The notes beneath the pieces are model-generated. The model saw only the letters and a program-made list of their open reading frames with translations. It did not search any database and was not told where the DNA came from. From an uncultured Nitrosomonas sp. (GTDB taxonomy: Bacteria; Pseudomonadota; Gammaproteobacteria; Burkholderiales; Nitrosomonadaceae), in contig NZ_CADEGP010000002.1 of assembly GCF_902826915.1 (NCBI RefSeq), positions 16,366 through 80,365 of the forward strand: a DNA stretch of 64,000 nucleotides. Reading direction: 5' to 3'. Below are positions 12,541-21,917 of this stretch, piece by piece (position 1 is the stretch's first letter; each line of letters opens with the position of its first letter). Both the position numbers and the translations under genes were made by a program.

Positions 12541-13668
12541 TTATGACTTTCCGATGACTTCCCCACCTGCACATAATAATGTTCCCGCAATAATTTCATC
12601 TGAGCGGTCTATTTTCAATGCATCATTCTCCTGATCAAGCATCAAGTTAAGAAAATTCATCAGATTTCGTGCATATAATGCACTAGCATCGGCTGCCACC
12701 AAACCAGGAAGATTCGCAATCCCAATCAGATACACACCATGTTTAAACACATTCTTATTTAATTCGGATAATGGGCAATTACCACCTGCTTCAACTGCCA
12801 TGTCGACAATAACAGAACCTGGCTTCATCGCCTGCACGGTTTCCTCTTTGACCAAAACGGGCGCTGGGCGACCCGGAATTAACGCGGTTGTAATAATAAT
12901 ATCTGCCAAAACCGCACGCTCATGGACCAAGTCGCCTTGCCGCCGCTTATAATCATCCGACATTTCCGCCGCATACCCGCCCGCTGTTTCAGCTTCGGCT
13001 TTTTCTTCATCACTGAGTGGCACTTCCACAAACTTGGCACCCAGACTCTCTACCTGTTCCTTAACTGCCGGTCGCACATCGAAAGCTTCAACCACTGCGC
13101 CCAATCTCTTGGCGGTTGCAATGGCCTGCAATCCAGCAACACCTGCACCCAGGACTAGAACTCGTGCCGCTTTCACAGTACCAGCTGCCGTCATCAGCAT
13201 AGGAAAGAATTTTTGATAGATATTTGCCGCCACAATCACTGCTTTGTAGCCCGCAATGTTTGCCTGTGACGACAAAACATCCATATTTTGCGCACGAGAA
13301 ATCCGCGGCAATTTCTCCATCGCAAATGCAGTCAATCCATGTTGTACTAGTGCATCCACACCATCCTTTTGATGCGGCGACAACAACCCTAGCAATACCG
13401 CATCCTTTCGCATCATCGCTAATTCACTGGACTCTGGGCCACGCACTTTGAGTACAATTTGCGATTGCGCATACAATTCAGCCACATCAGTCACTATCGT
13501 TGCGCCCGCCTCTTGATAGGCTGAGTCTGGAATACTGGCACCAGCACCGGCACCTAGCTGGACTGAAACCTTATGAACACCCTTAGCAGTATATTTTTTC
13601 ACGGTCTCCGGTGTGGCTGCCACACGCGTTTCTCCACCGCGAATCTCTGCTGGTATGCCTATATGCAT
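12541..13668 (-). CDS. pntAA: NAD(P) transhydrogenase subunit alpha-1 (NAD-binding)
   Basis: Soluble NAD(H)-binding subunit related to alanine dehydrogenase. Of its 375 residues, the N-terminal part has the MHIGIPAEIRGGETRVAATP opening; the Rossmann motif VLGAGVAGLQAIATAKRLGA lies near residue 172, and the mobile-loop region with MKPGSVIVDMA near 277. A purine-rich ribosome site (ggga) precedes the ATG. A TATAAT on the minus strand at 13744-13749 could be its -10 element, but no convincing -35 was found. It heads the pnt operon. Confidence 0.96.
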   Translation of the reverse strand: MHIGIPAEIRGGETRVAATPETVKKYTAKGVHKVSVQLGAGAGASIPDSAYQEAGATIVTDVAELYAQSQIVLKVRGPESSELAMMRKDAVLLGLLSPHQKDGVDALVQHGLTAFAMEKLPRISRAQNMDVLSSQANIAGYKAVIVAANIYQKFFPMLMTAAGTVKAARVLVLGAGVAGLQAIATAKRLGAVVEAFDVRPAVKEQVESLGAKFVEVPLSDEEKAEAETAGGYAAEMSDDYKRRQGDLVHERAVLADIIITTALIPGRPAPVLVKEETVQAMKPGSVIVDMAVEAGGNCPLSELNKNVFKHGVYLIGIANLPGLVAADASALYARNLMNFLNLMLDQENDALKIDRSDEIIAGTLLCAGGEVIGKS

Positions 13669-13961
13669 TGATAATCTCCCTTTTCTTACCTATCTGTTTG
13701 CAGATAAAACCAATATTGAGTTTAAATTTTTAATGAGTAGTGGATTATAAATCAATTTGCGCGTAATGCATTAAATGGATCAGGAAAAACTTGATATGGC
13801 GTGATCTTAGGTTATACAGACAATTTCTTGCAGTGATTAAGCTCACACCCAATAAAAGGATCAAGATGCATGGATGAATATCCAATCACTATGCTTCTTA
13901 TCAAGCTCTCGATAAAAAATTTGAATCGTCGAAGTAAAATGACCAGGTTCCGCCTAGCGCC

Positions 13962-14348
13962 TTATTCGCTCAACTCACCAAATTCATGCTCAAGTTGTTG
14001 TGTAATCTGCTTCAACAAAAGTGGAATCTTTGCCAGCAATGCTTCCGCATCGGACCAATTATTATTGGCGCTCGCTTCCTCAAGCGCCTCGCATAAATCA
14101 GCGAAACTTAAGGCGCCGATTGTTCTTGCTGAAGATTTTAATTTATGACCTAAACAACCCAACGCTGACAGATCCTTTTCAGTCTGCGCCACTTCCATTT
14201 CCGAAAGCGTGTCATTGGCAACCTCAATAAATTTAAGACAAAACTTTCGTACTAGCACAGAATTGTCATGAAACATCAGACGCATTTTTGCGATATCAAC
14301 CGGCAATGACGCATCCGGTAACGATCCTTCTTCTGCTTCATTAATCAC
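13962..14348 (-). CDS. Histidine phosphotransfer (Hpt) domain protein
   Basis: The 128-residue all-helical Hpt protein carries the phosphoacceptor motif GHKLKSSARTIGA with its histidine near residue 69. The start is a GTG at 14348, six bases after the stop codon of the large flavoprotein gene, so translation is probably coupled. It acts as a phosphate shuttle between receiver domains. No histidine kinase lies nearby; a lone receiver protein is encoded on the other side of the flavoprotein gene. Hpt modules are often the C-terminal part of hybrid kinases, so this may serve a kinase encoded elsewhere. Confidence 0.88.
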   Translation of the reverse strand: MINEAEEGSLPDASLPVDIAKMRLMFHDNSVLVRKFCLKFIEVANDTLSEMEVAQTEKDLSALGCLGHKLKSSARTIGALSFADLCEALEEASANNNWSDAEALLAKIPLLLKQITQQLEHEFGELSE

Positions 14349-14354
14349 TACAGC

Positions 14355-17300
14355 TCAGACCCCGTTTTTTAAACAACGGTCAACCCATCGATTTGTTAGT
14401 TTTTCCTGCACAGTATTTTGGCGCAGACGTGTATTCAATCCTGAGAAATCCACTTGATCCAAGGGCTGATCTTGGTTGAAACAAGAAAACACATACGTAA
14501 TTTTTCCTGTTTCCGGATCCTGATGCGGCTGTAGACATTGTGCGCAAATCTCCTTCATCATGCACTGCATAGGCGAGTTAATCGAACCAATTGCAAAATG
14601 ATCTGCCTTCAAGTAAGGCTTCAACTGGTTATGACGAGCTAGTCCAACAGCAGCCATCATGCGATCCGAACCAATTGCAATAATATGATCGGCTTCAGTC
14701 AGCGCCACCGGTTGCACACCTAATTCACCACTGGCATAAGCCACCATTGCTTGCACGATATTTCCTACATAGCTTTTATCCTGAGGACGCGTAGCTGTAA
14801 AACCTGGCGACTCATCGCAGCACCATACGACAATGTCTGCTGCAGCCTCGATCTCAGCCACTTTATATCGATCGACCAATTTCTTATAACCAGCAAAATA
14901 TAACACCCTCGATCCGGCCGCACGCGCGGCTGCCCCAATAGAAAACAACACCGCATTACCTAAACCACCACCCACTAACACCACAGTCTTATCCCCAGGG
15001 ATTTCTGTTGGTGTTCCGGTAGGCCCCATCAGCACAACCGGCTCACCCGGTTTCAGCATCGCACACAAATTAGAAGATCCGCCCATTTCCAAAACAACGA
15101 GTGAAACCAATCCGCGCTCGATATCCACCGATGCGCCAGTCAACGCTAAACCCTCCATCGCCAGCCTAGTATCTCCGGCAATTGTTGCTAGTGTTGCATA
15201 ATTCTGAAAGCGATAAAATTGACCCGGCTGAAAATGCTCTGCTGCCATTGGAGCATGCACAACCACTTCGATTATATTGGGAGCAAGCCTCTCTACTTTA
15301 TAAACCGTTGGACGCAGCTGATTGTTTAAGCCTGCAAAGAACTGCTGTGTCGACTGATTCAACTTTGGCTTAACACGCCCCAATACCCGATGCACCACGG
15401 GATAGCCTTGTTTGGCACTCGACATCGCCTTCACTACATTCCCAGAATAGGATGGATGCAAATCACCAAAAAAACTGATAAAGCGGCCATCTTGACCATC
15501 CCGATAACGACTGAGCAACACCATCGGTATTTCTGGTTTGGGATTACCATGGGCGGGTTGCACTGGATTCCCTTCCTCATCGCAAGCAGCAAAATAACGG
15601 CCGTTGAGTTTGAATAGTTTTTCATCTTCCCGTGCCAGCACTGTATTAGGTTGAGTACCAGCAGCAACCAACAATGCACGTGCTGACAACTCTACATTGC
15701 CCGCATTTTGCCATTGTCCGGTTTCATCTCGTTTCTGCACCCCAAATTGCACCGATTGCGTGTGTCCCCATTGATCTACATTAACGCGCTCTGGCGTCAT
15801 TCCCTCAGCAAACCAGATGCCTTCTTCCAGCGCCTTTTCCACTTCTTCATGATTCAACGTATAAGAAGGACTATCAATCAAGCGCTTCCGATAAGCTATT
15901 GTCGCGCCGCCCCAAGCTTGCAGCAGATTGATGATACGCGGTGCACGCCCTTCCTTTTCTGCATCCCGACGTTCTGCCCGAATGGCTCGTGCATGATTAA
16001 GAAGCTCGTCAGCAATTTCTTTCTCCTCATCGTCCCACGCTTCACGAATCGCAGCTTCACCTTGCACTACTGCCATTATTTCATAGCGCTGCAGAAATTT
16101 TTCCACCTGAACTGGATAATATGCCAGCGCCTCAGTTGCTGTATCAATGGCCGTCAACCCACCACCAATAACCACCACAGGCAAACGTAATTGCATATTC
16201 GCAATCGAATCGCTCTGCGCAGCACCCGTAAGTTGCAAACCCATCAAGAAATCCGATGCGGCACGCACCCCACGCGCTAACCCGTTCGGCATATCCAGCA
16301 CAGTAGGTCGTCCAGCCCCTGCAGCTAGAGCAATATGGTCAAACCCCATAGCAAATGCATCATCGGCAGTCAACGTGCCGCCAAAGCGCACACCTCCAAA
16401 CAATGCAAATTCTTCTCTGCGCTCCAGCAACAACCGAATCAATTTGAGAAAGTTTTTATTCCAACGCACAGTAATTCCATATTCTGCCACTCCACCAAAA
16501 CCACCCGGCATACGCTGCTCCAAGTTTTCTTCTAGCGTACTAGCCAGCCGGATCGCCTGAAATGGCACCCGTTCACCCTGTAAATTCACCCCTGAGATCT
16601 CTTCCGGCAAAAATTCAATCTTAAGCCCGTCGATGCCCACCACCGTGTGGCCTTCATTCATTAAATGATGCGCCAGCGTATATCCGGCCGGCCCCATGCC
16701 GACCACCAGCACCTTGCGGCCGGATGGCGACTTCGGCACCGGTCTATGTAAGTTCAAAGGATTCCAACGTGTCAGTAAACTATAAATTTCAAATCCCCAT
16801 GGCAATGCCAGCACGTCTTTCAGCGTTCGTGTCTCAGCCTGAGGGATATCAACCGGCTCTTGTTTCTGGTAAATACATGATTTCATGCAATCATTACAAA
16901 TTCGATGACCAGTTCCGGCACACATCGGATTATCCAGCGCGATCATGGCCAGACTGCCTATTGCGACGCCTTGTGTTTTGAGTTTATGAAATTCGGAAAT
17001 GCGCTCTTCCAGCGGACAACCCGCGAGCAGCGCGCCCAACTCGCTGCGTTTGAAAGCAAGAGGCTCATCCGGTGATTTAGATTTCTGTATCAAACCCTTA
17101 GAGCATGAATCCTTACCTTGCTCATGACACCAGATGCAGTAATTAGCTTCATCAAGCGCTCCCATCAGATCTGTTCCATTATCGGTCAACGCAAAACCAT
17201 TGCGTTCACGCACATGACCAAGCCGATGCACCGGATACCCTGCCGACTCATCCGTTTCCAGCGACAACAGATGCTGAAAATCCAATTTGGCAGGTGACTT

Positions 17301-17903
17301 AAATAAAATACCTTGCCGCGTACGTTGCTGCCCAGCCGGTGTTCGTAGTGCCCAAGCAGCATAGTGAAGCGCTTTGTTCAACTGGGATTCATTATCCGCC
17401 TCCGCATCCATCCACTGCGTTACTTTAGTAGCAAAAACTAATTCAGAGAAAGCTTCACCAAATTCTGCAGCAAGTTCCTTTTCAAGAGTCAATCCATCAA
17501 TGCCAGCCAATTCTCCATCACTCACTTTCCCCTTGGCTCGGCGTTGTACAAATTGCCGCTTGCAAAAATACAGTGGAGCTAGTTCATGATGTTGTGCCGC
17601 CAATTGTTGCACTTCATTCTCAATATTAAACAACCGAGCAACAAAGTCTTCCAACCAAGGCGCAATCTCAATTAACAATGCAGATTCGTCTTTGGGTAAC
17701 AAATCATCAGGATGCGCACGCGCATGCTCCAGTTTTTTATATAACGCCTCATCACCGGTGCGAAGAAAGCCCAGAAATACCTCATCCAATCTAACTAAAC
17801 CATCGCGACGATAAAGATCAGCGATTGTGAAGTCAAAGTTAAAATTTGATAAAGTAGCCATTGTTTCCTGTCGAGTGTGAAACGTTGCATCCATTTTTGT
17901 CAT
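14355..17903 (-). CDS. Large flavoprotein: GltD/NfnL-like plus FNR/PyrK-like fusion
   Basis: The 1182-residue multidomain reductase begins with residues 1-230, which I do not recognise. A Cys-rich region follows, with CIWC near 253 and a C-x7-C-x2-C-x3-C set at about 327-342, resembling the Fe-S domain of the glutamate-synthase small subunit. A two-nucleotide-binding reductase has VVGMGPAGYTL near 398 and VVIGGGLTAIDTA near 574. The C-terminal ferredoxin-reductase-type module has FYRFQNYA near 896 and VVLVGGGLGNAVL near 972, and a PyrK-like [2Fe-2S] cysteine set (C-x4-C-x2-C-x15-C) near 1111. The layout equals NfnL followed by NfnS in one chain, suggesting NADH/NADPH/ferredoxin transhydrogenation; that function is inferred. 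An alternative start is the ATG at 17858, with aggaa before it. Confidence 0.8.
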   Translation of the reverse strand: MTKMDATFHTRQETMATLSNFNFDFTIADLYRRDGLVRLDEVFLGFLRTGDEALYKKLEHARAHPDDLLPKDESALLIEIAPWLEDFVARLFNIENEVQQLAAQHHELAPLYFCKRQFVQRRAKGKVSDGELAGIDGLTLEKELAAEFGEAFSELVFATKVTQWMDAEADNESQLNKALHYAAWALRTPAGQQRTRQGILFKSPAKLDFQHLLSLETDESAGYPVHRLGHVRERNGFALTDNGTDLMGALDEANYCIWCHEQGKDSCSKGLIQKSKSPDEPLAFKRSELGALLAGCPLEERISEFHKLKTQGVAIGSLAMIALDNPMCAGTGHRICNDCMKSCIYQKQEPVDIPQAETRTLKDVLALPWGFEIYSLLTRWNPLNLHRPVPKSPSGRKVLVVGMGPAGYTLAHHLMNEGHTVVGIDGLKIEFLPEEISGVNLQGERVPFQAIRLASTLEENLEQRMPGGFGGVAEYGITVRWNKNFLKLIRLLLERREEFALFGGVRFGGTLTADDAFAMGFDHIALAAGAGRPTVLDMPNGLARGVRAASDFLMGLQLTGAAQSDSIANMQLRLPVVVIGGGLTAIDTATEALAYYPVQVEKFLQRYEIMAVVQGEAAIREAWDDEEKEIADELLNHARAIRAERRDAEKEGRAPRIINLLQAWGGATIAYRKRLIDSPSYTLNHEEVEKALEEGIWFAEGMTPERVNVDQWGHTQSVQFGVQKRDETGQWQNAGNVELSARALLVAAGTQPNTVLAREDEKLFKLNGRYFAACDEEGNPVQPAHGNPKPEIPMVLLSRYRDGQDGRFISFFGDLHPSYSGNVVKAMSSAKQGYPVVHRVLGRVKPKLNQSTQQFFAGLNNQLRPTVYKVERLAPNIIEVVVHAPMAAEHFQPGQFYRFQNYATLATIAGDTRLAMEGLALTGASVDIERGLVSLVVLEMGGSSNLCAMLKPGEPVVLMGPTGTPTEIPGDKTVVLVGGGLGNAVLFSIGAAARAAGSRVLYFAGYKKLVDRYKVAEIEAAADIVVWCCDESPGFTATRPQDKSYVGNIVQAMVAYASGELGVQPVALTEADHIIAIGSDRMMAAVGLARHNQLKPYLKADHFAIGSINSPMQCMMKEICAQCLQPHQDPETGKITYVFSCFNQDQPLDQVDFSGLNTRLRQNTVQEKLTNRWVDRCLKNGV

Positions 17904-18009
17904 AATTCCAGATATTTATTAATTATTTTATTACAATGGGAAAATAAGCCATCATGATTTGCAGTAATATTGTCCGCCTAAATTCAAAACTTTGAATTTC
18001 CACAACCGC

Positions 18010-18414
18010 TCATTCTGGTAGCAGCCACTTTAATATGATTCTGACTAGCTGTTCTGGATCAATTGGCTTGATTAAGAAGTCATTCATACCAACGCTCCGA
18101 CATGAATCCTTATAATGCTGATCTGCATGGGCCGTTACCGCGATAATCGGCATATTGAACCACTGCGGATTAGCCCGAATCATCTTAGTAGCCTCTAAAC
18201 CATCCATAACAGGCATCTGAATATCCATCAATACACAATCAAAATTTTCCTTACTCAACTTATCCAGCGCTTCTTGTCCGTTACCTGCAATAGACACAAC
18301 AGCTCCATTATATTCGAGTAGCCCTTGGGCCACTTGTTGATTCAATTCATTATCCTCTACCACCAGAATAATGCATCCATTTAGTTTCAGACCGGAATGA
18401 TTGATTATATTCAT
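18010..18414 (-). CDS. Single-domain response regulator (receiver only)
   Basis: The 134-residue CheY-like protein has no output domain. It has the acidic pair VVEDN, the phosphoacceptor aspartate in LMDIQMPVMDG near residue 68, the switch threonine in AVTAHA and the lysine in LIKPID. The VEDNELNQQVA opening is typical of receivers found at the C-terminus of hybrid histidine kinases. It lies about 106 bases upstream of the large flavoprotein gene on the same strand, with an Hpt gene on the far side, so the three may form one transcript. The partner kinase is not in the window. Confidence 0.92.
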   Translation of the reverse strand: MNIINHSGLKLNGCIILVVEDNELNQQVAQGLLEYNGAVVSIAGNGQEALDKLSKENFDCVLMDIQMPVMDGLEATKMIRANPQWFNMPIIAVTAHADQHYKDSCRSVGMNDFLIKPIDPEQLVRIILKWLLPE

Positions 18415-18671
18415 ATCGCATTGACTTGATTTATTATTTTCCTAACAGCTCCCATTGCATCAACAACATAATGTGTTTTATATGCGCAGACAGGAATAGA
18501 GAAAATCTACCAAATCTATCTTGTAATCGCCACGACTAGGTATGGAATCCCCTCAATATTAGCCAGATAGGCGTGATGACTCATGCGCTTTTTCTCAACA
18601 AATAAAAATTTGTGCAAATCCTAGATAGATTGCTCTGACGAAAATAGATAGGGCATTACTAATAATCGCAG

Positions 18672-19370
18672 TTATTTTGATTGGATTACCTTGTCGGCAT
18701 GCAATCCGCATTCCTTGGTTTCCGGAGTTTCCCACCACCAGCGCCCGGAGCGTATATCTTCTCCCGGTGTAATAGCGCGCGTACAGGGAGCGCAGCCGAT
18801 ACTGGGATAAAATTTGTCATGCAGCTTGTTATAAGGCACTTCACAGTGTTTAAGATAGTCCCAAACTTCCGCATTAGTCCATTCCAACAATGGATTAACC
18901 TTTTGCATGCGATTGTCCATATCGTAAGTGGACACTTCCAGGTTTGCACGAGTTGATGCCTGCTCACGCCTAATTCCGGTGACCCATGCTCGTTTGCCCT
19001 GCAAGGCACGACGCAATGGTTCCACTTTACGGATGTAGCAGCAATTTTTACGTAAATCAACGCTTTGATAAAAACCATTGACACCATGCTCCGCAACGTA
19101 TGCTTCAATCTGCTTCACATTAGGAAAATAAATACGCAATTTAGTTTTGTAGCGCTCTTGCACAGTTTGCATCAAATCATAAGTTTCCTGCGGCAAACGC
19201 CCAGTATCCAGACTAAACATTTCGATCCCGATGTGGTGCCGGTCGATAATGTCTGTAAGTACCATATCTTCAGCACCCAGGCTATTAGCAAACGCTACCG
19301 GCGCATAATCACGCACGGTTTCAGTCAAAACCGCAACAGCCTGATCAACTCTATGTTGCAAGTTACTCAT
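18672..19370 (-). CDS. cysH: Adenylyl-sulfate (APS/PAPS) reductase
   Basis: Reduces activated sulfate to sulfite with thioredoxin in assimilatory sulfate reduction. The 232-residue protein has the PP-loop-like SLGAEDMVLTD segment near 30. Its Cys-Cys pair near residue 109 (KNCCYIRK) and C-x2-C near 194 (GCAPC) are the four ligands of the [4Fe-4S] cluster that mark the APS-reducing type; cluster-free enteric PAPS reductases lack them. The catalytic cysteine motif near the C-terminus reads KECGLH. It overlaps the upstream DUF934 gene by 4 bases in the operon orf76-cysI-DUF934-cysH. Confidence 0.95.
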   Translation of the reverse strand: MSNLQHRVDQAVAVLTETVRDYAPVAFANSLGAEDMVLTDIIDRHHIGIEMFSLDTGRLPQETYDLMQTVQERYKTKLRIYFPNVKQIEAYVAEHGVNGFYQSVDLRKNCCYIRKVEPLRRALQGKRAWVTGIRREQASTRANLEVSTYDMDNRMQKVNPLLEWTNAEVWDYLKHCEVPYNKLHDKFYPSIGCAPCTRAITPGEDIRSGRWWWETPETKECGLHADKVIQSK

Positions 19371-19897
19371 TGAACGGTGCCTGCAGTCGAATTCCCTTTG
19401 CGTTGCGTGCGCCGGAATAATGGTAAGGCTGGATCAAAAGAAGTCTGATAAACCTCAGAGAAATCGCTGAGCCCCTTTATTGCATCTTCTATTTTTCGGT
19501 CTGGACGCGGCGCAAAAGCATCAAAACCGACACGCTGCATGTAAAACAATTGATCGCGCAGCACATCACCGATCGCCCGCAATTCTCCCTTATAACCGAG
19601 CCGTGCGCGCAGATTATAAGCAATGGAATACCCCCGGCCATCCGAGAATTTCGGAAAATCAACTGCAACCACAGAAAACTTGTGTATATCACCCTTCAAA
19701 TCTTCCGGGCATTCATCACTAGCCAGCCAAACACCGATGTCTTTGCGCTGTTGTAACGTTTCGCGCTGAGCTTGCCATACTTTTAACGGAACAATGACTT
19801 TCCCTGACGCAACTATCGCGCTCTCAGCAGTATCTTGTTCCTTTAACCGTAAGACCGTCCAATCGTCCGCAACGATAGTTTTATTTTTTATGATCAT
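19367..19897 (-). CDS. DUF934 protein of the sulfite-reduction operon
   Basis: The 176-residue conserved protein (DUF934, often annotated as 'oxidoreductase probably involved in sulfite reduction') has the conserved core FPKFSDGRGYSIAYNLRARLGYKGELRAIGDVLRDQLFYM (begins near residue 80). It lies between cysI, 5 bases upstream, and cysH, with which it overlaps by 4 bases. The family is found almost only in this context in proteobacteria; a role in delivering electrons or assembling the sulfite reductase is plausible but unproven. No CysJ flavoprotein is encoded nearby. Confidence 0.88.
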   Translation of the reverse strand: MIIKNKTIVADDWTVLRLKEQDTAESAIVASGKVIVPLKVWQAQRETLQQRKDIGVWLASDECPEDLKGDIHKFSVVAVDFPKFSDGRGYSIAYNLRARLGYKGELRAIGDVLRDQLFYMQRVGFDAFAPRPDRKIEDAIKGLSDFSEVYQTSFDPALPLFRRTQRKGNSTAGTVQ

Positions 19898-19902
19898 CTC
19901 AA

Positions 19903-21645
19903 TTAAAACCTTGGTGAATAAAAGGGAATCTCGTACTGCGCAGACTCTACGCTATGCTTGTCAGCAACTTTCTCTTCCTGCGCTACAAAGTCAGTAGCGT
20001 ATACATGCTCTTTAAACGGCGCATGGCCAATACGGCGCACCGTATCGATGAAGCACTCAGTTTCTGTGCGTTCGCGCAAATATACATGAATCAAACGTTG
20101 GATAACTTCCGGTACCTGATTAAAAGTAAATGACGGGCCAATAATTTTGCTAATCGAACTGTCATTGCCTTCCGCACCACCGATCGAAACTTGATACCAC
20201 TCATCGTGATCTTTCTTTTCCACACCCGTGATACCAATATTGCCAATATGATGCTGCCCGCAAGCATTCACACACCCCGAAATATTCAACGTAACCTCAC
20301 CAATATCATGTTGATAGTCCAGATCTTCAAAGCATTCGGAAATTACCTTCGCCAACGGTATCGAACGAGCATTGGCAAGCGTGCAAAATTCCGCGCCGGG
20401 ACAACTAATAATATCGGTCAACATGCCAATATTGGGTGTGGTTAATTCATGCTCGGTTGATTCTTGCCATAAGCGGACCAAATCTTTCTGCCTGACATCC
20501 GCCAATACCAGATTTTGCTTGTGCGTAATGCGTAACTCACCAAAGCTATACCGATCCGCTAAATCTGCAACCGCTTCCATTTGCTCAGCCGTAGCATCGC
20601 CAGGAGCCTCACCAGGTTTCTTCAACGACAAAACAACGATCGCGTAGCCGGGAATGCGATGAGGTTTAACGTTGCACGATAACCAATTCGAGAATGAACG
20701 GCTGTCCGCTTTGAATTCGTTTAATCTTGGATCATGATCGGTTAGTGTTTCATAAGATGGATCAACAAAGAAAGAGGTGACACGATTGACTTCATCAGAG
20801 GTAAGTGTGCCATGACCATCCTTGAGGTCAGCCCAATCGGCCTCCACCTTACGCCTGAATTCATCAACTCCAAGCGCTTTCACCAGTATCTTGATGCGTG
20901 CTTTATATTTGTTATCGCGGCGACCATATTGGTTATACACGCGCAAAATAGATTCGACATAGGTCAGAATGTGCTGCCATGGTACAAACTCACAAATTTC
21001 ACTACCAATGATCGGTGTTCGCCCCAATCCACCGCCCACCAATACACGGAAGCCGACTTCTCCTTGTGTATTCTTTGTCACCGCCAGTCCAATGTCATGC
21101 GCATAAATAGCAGCACGATCCTCTTTTCCACCGCTGATGGCGATCTTAAATTTTCGTGGCAGATACGCGAATTCCGGATGAAAAGTGCTCCATTGACGCA
21201 AAATCTCTGCATACGGACGCGGGTCAACCACCTCATCCTGCGCCACGCCAGCAAACTCATCCGACGTAATATTGCGCACACAATTCCCAGAGGTTTGAAT
21301 GGCGTGCATTTCCACAGATGCCAAATCTGCCAGAATATCCGGTGTATCTTCCAATTTAAGCCAGTTAAACTGAATATTTTGACGTGTTGTGAAATGACCA
21401 TAGCCACGGTCATATTTACGCGCAATATGAGCAAACATGCGCATTTGCTTAGAAGATATCAGGCCATACGGCACTGCAATCCGCAGCATGTAGGCATGGA
21501 TTTGCATGTATAGTCCGTTTTGCAGCCGCAAAGGGAGAAACTCCTCCTCGGTCAATTCCCCTGATAGGCGCCGACGCACCTGGTCACGGTACTGCTTGAC
21601 ACGTTCATCCACTATTTGTTGATCATATTCATCATAGCGATACAT
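19903..21645 (-). CDS. cysI: Sulfite reductase haemoprotein (nitrite/sulfite reductase family)
   Basis: Sirohaem/[4Fe-4S] enzyme making six-electron reductions, here most likely sulfite to sulfide. It has 580 residues with the two ferredoxin-like halves and the four cluster ligands: CPGAEFC near residue 415 and GCVNACGQHH near 457. Basic residues for sirohaem and substrate binding are retained (RHGQ-like region reads YGHFTTRQNIQFNW near 96). It follows the 76-residue ORF by about 45 bases and precedes DUF934 by 5. Context with cysH and the divergent cysB supports sulfite over nitrite as substrate. The electron donor is not evident in the window. Confidence 0.94.
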   Translation of the reverse strand: MYRYDEYDQQIVDERVKQYRDQVRRRLSGELTEEEFLPLRLQNGLYMQIHAYMLRIAVPYGLISSKQMRMFAHIARKYDRGYGHFTTRQNIQFNWLKLEDTPDILADLASVEMHAIQTSGNCVRNITSDEFAGVAQDEVVDPRPYAEILRQWSTFHPEFAYLPRKFKIAISGGKEDRAAIYAHDIGLAVTKNTQGEVGFRVLVGGGLGRTPIIGSEICEFVPWQHILTYVESILRVYNQYGRRDNKYKARIKILVKALGVDEFRRKVEADWADLKDGHGTLTSDEVNRVTSFFVDPSYETLTDHDPRLNEFKADSRSFSNWLSCNVKPHRIPGYAIVVLSLKKPGEAPGDATAEQMEAVADLADRYSFGELRITHKQNLVLADVRQKDLVRLWQESTEHELTTPNIGMLTDIISCPGAEFCTLANARSIPLAKVISECFEDLDYQHDIGEVTLNISGCVNACGQHHIGNIGITGVEKKDHDEWYQVSIGGAEGNDSSISKIIGPSFTFNQVPEVIQRLIHVYLRERTETECFIDTVRRIGHAPFKEHVYATDFVAQEEKVADKHSVESAQYEIPFYSPRF

Positions 21646-21689
21646 ATTTAATTTCCTCGCTTATTTGTTCGAAGATACCCAAAAGGCCT

Positions 21690-21917
21690 TTAGGATTCTT
21701 GGGAATAATGCTTAGATACTGGCAGCAACAATGCCGCATCCAATGGAAATTTGGCACCATACTTCATAATATGGTCCACATCATCGTCTTCATCATGCTT
21801 CAACGCCACGCCAATATAAGCATGCTCACCGCTTTCACCCACTACTATACCAATCCGCCCGCCACAACCATTAAACCAGCTCACTTGTTTAGGTTTATTC
21901 TCTACATTCGTACTCAT
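21690..21917 (-). CDS. Small conserved-looking protein heading the cysI operon
   Basis: A 75-76-residue soluble, acidic protein with no TM segment or signal peptide. It contains a Gly/Cys patch (SWFNGCGGRIGIVVGE) and an acidic EDDDVD run. I do not recognise a named family. It has a good ribosome site (aagga) and two possible ATGs at 21920 and 21917; the second has better spacing. Lying first in the operon before cysI, it may be tied to sulfite reduction, for example as a small regulator or electron-carrier partner; that is only positional inference. Confidence 0.7.
   Translation of the reverse strand: MSTNVENKPKQVSWFNGCGGRIGIVVGESGEHAYIGVALKHDEDDDVDHIMKYGAKFPLDAALLLPVSKHYSQES

Noticed and set aside
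12153..13668. Split alpha subunit of transhydrogenase as a possible frameshift
   Set aside because: Separate alpha-1 and alpha-2 genes are the natural arrangement in many proteobacteria; each has its own start and a complete domain.
20812..21513. 233-codon plus-strand frame opposite cysI
   Set aside because: Antisense of a certain gene, no ribosome site, no recognisable domain.
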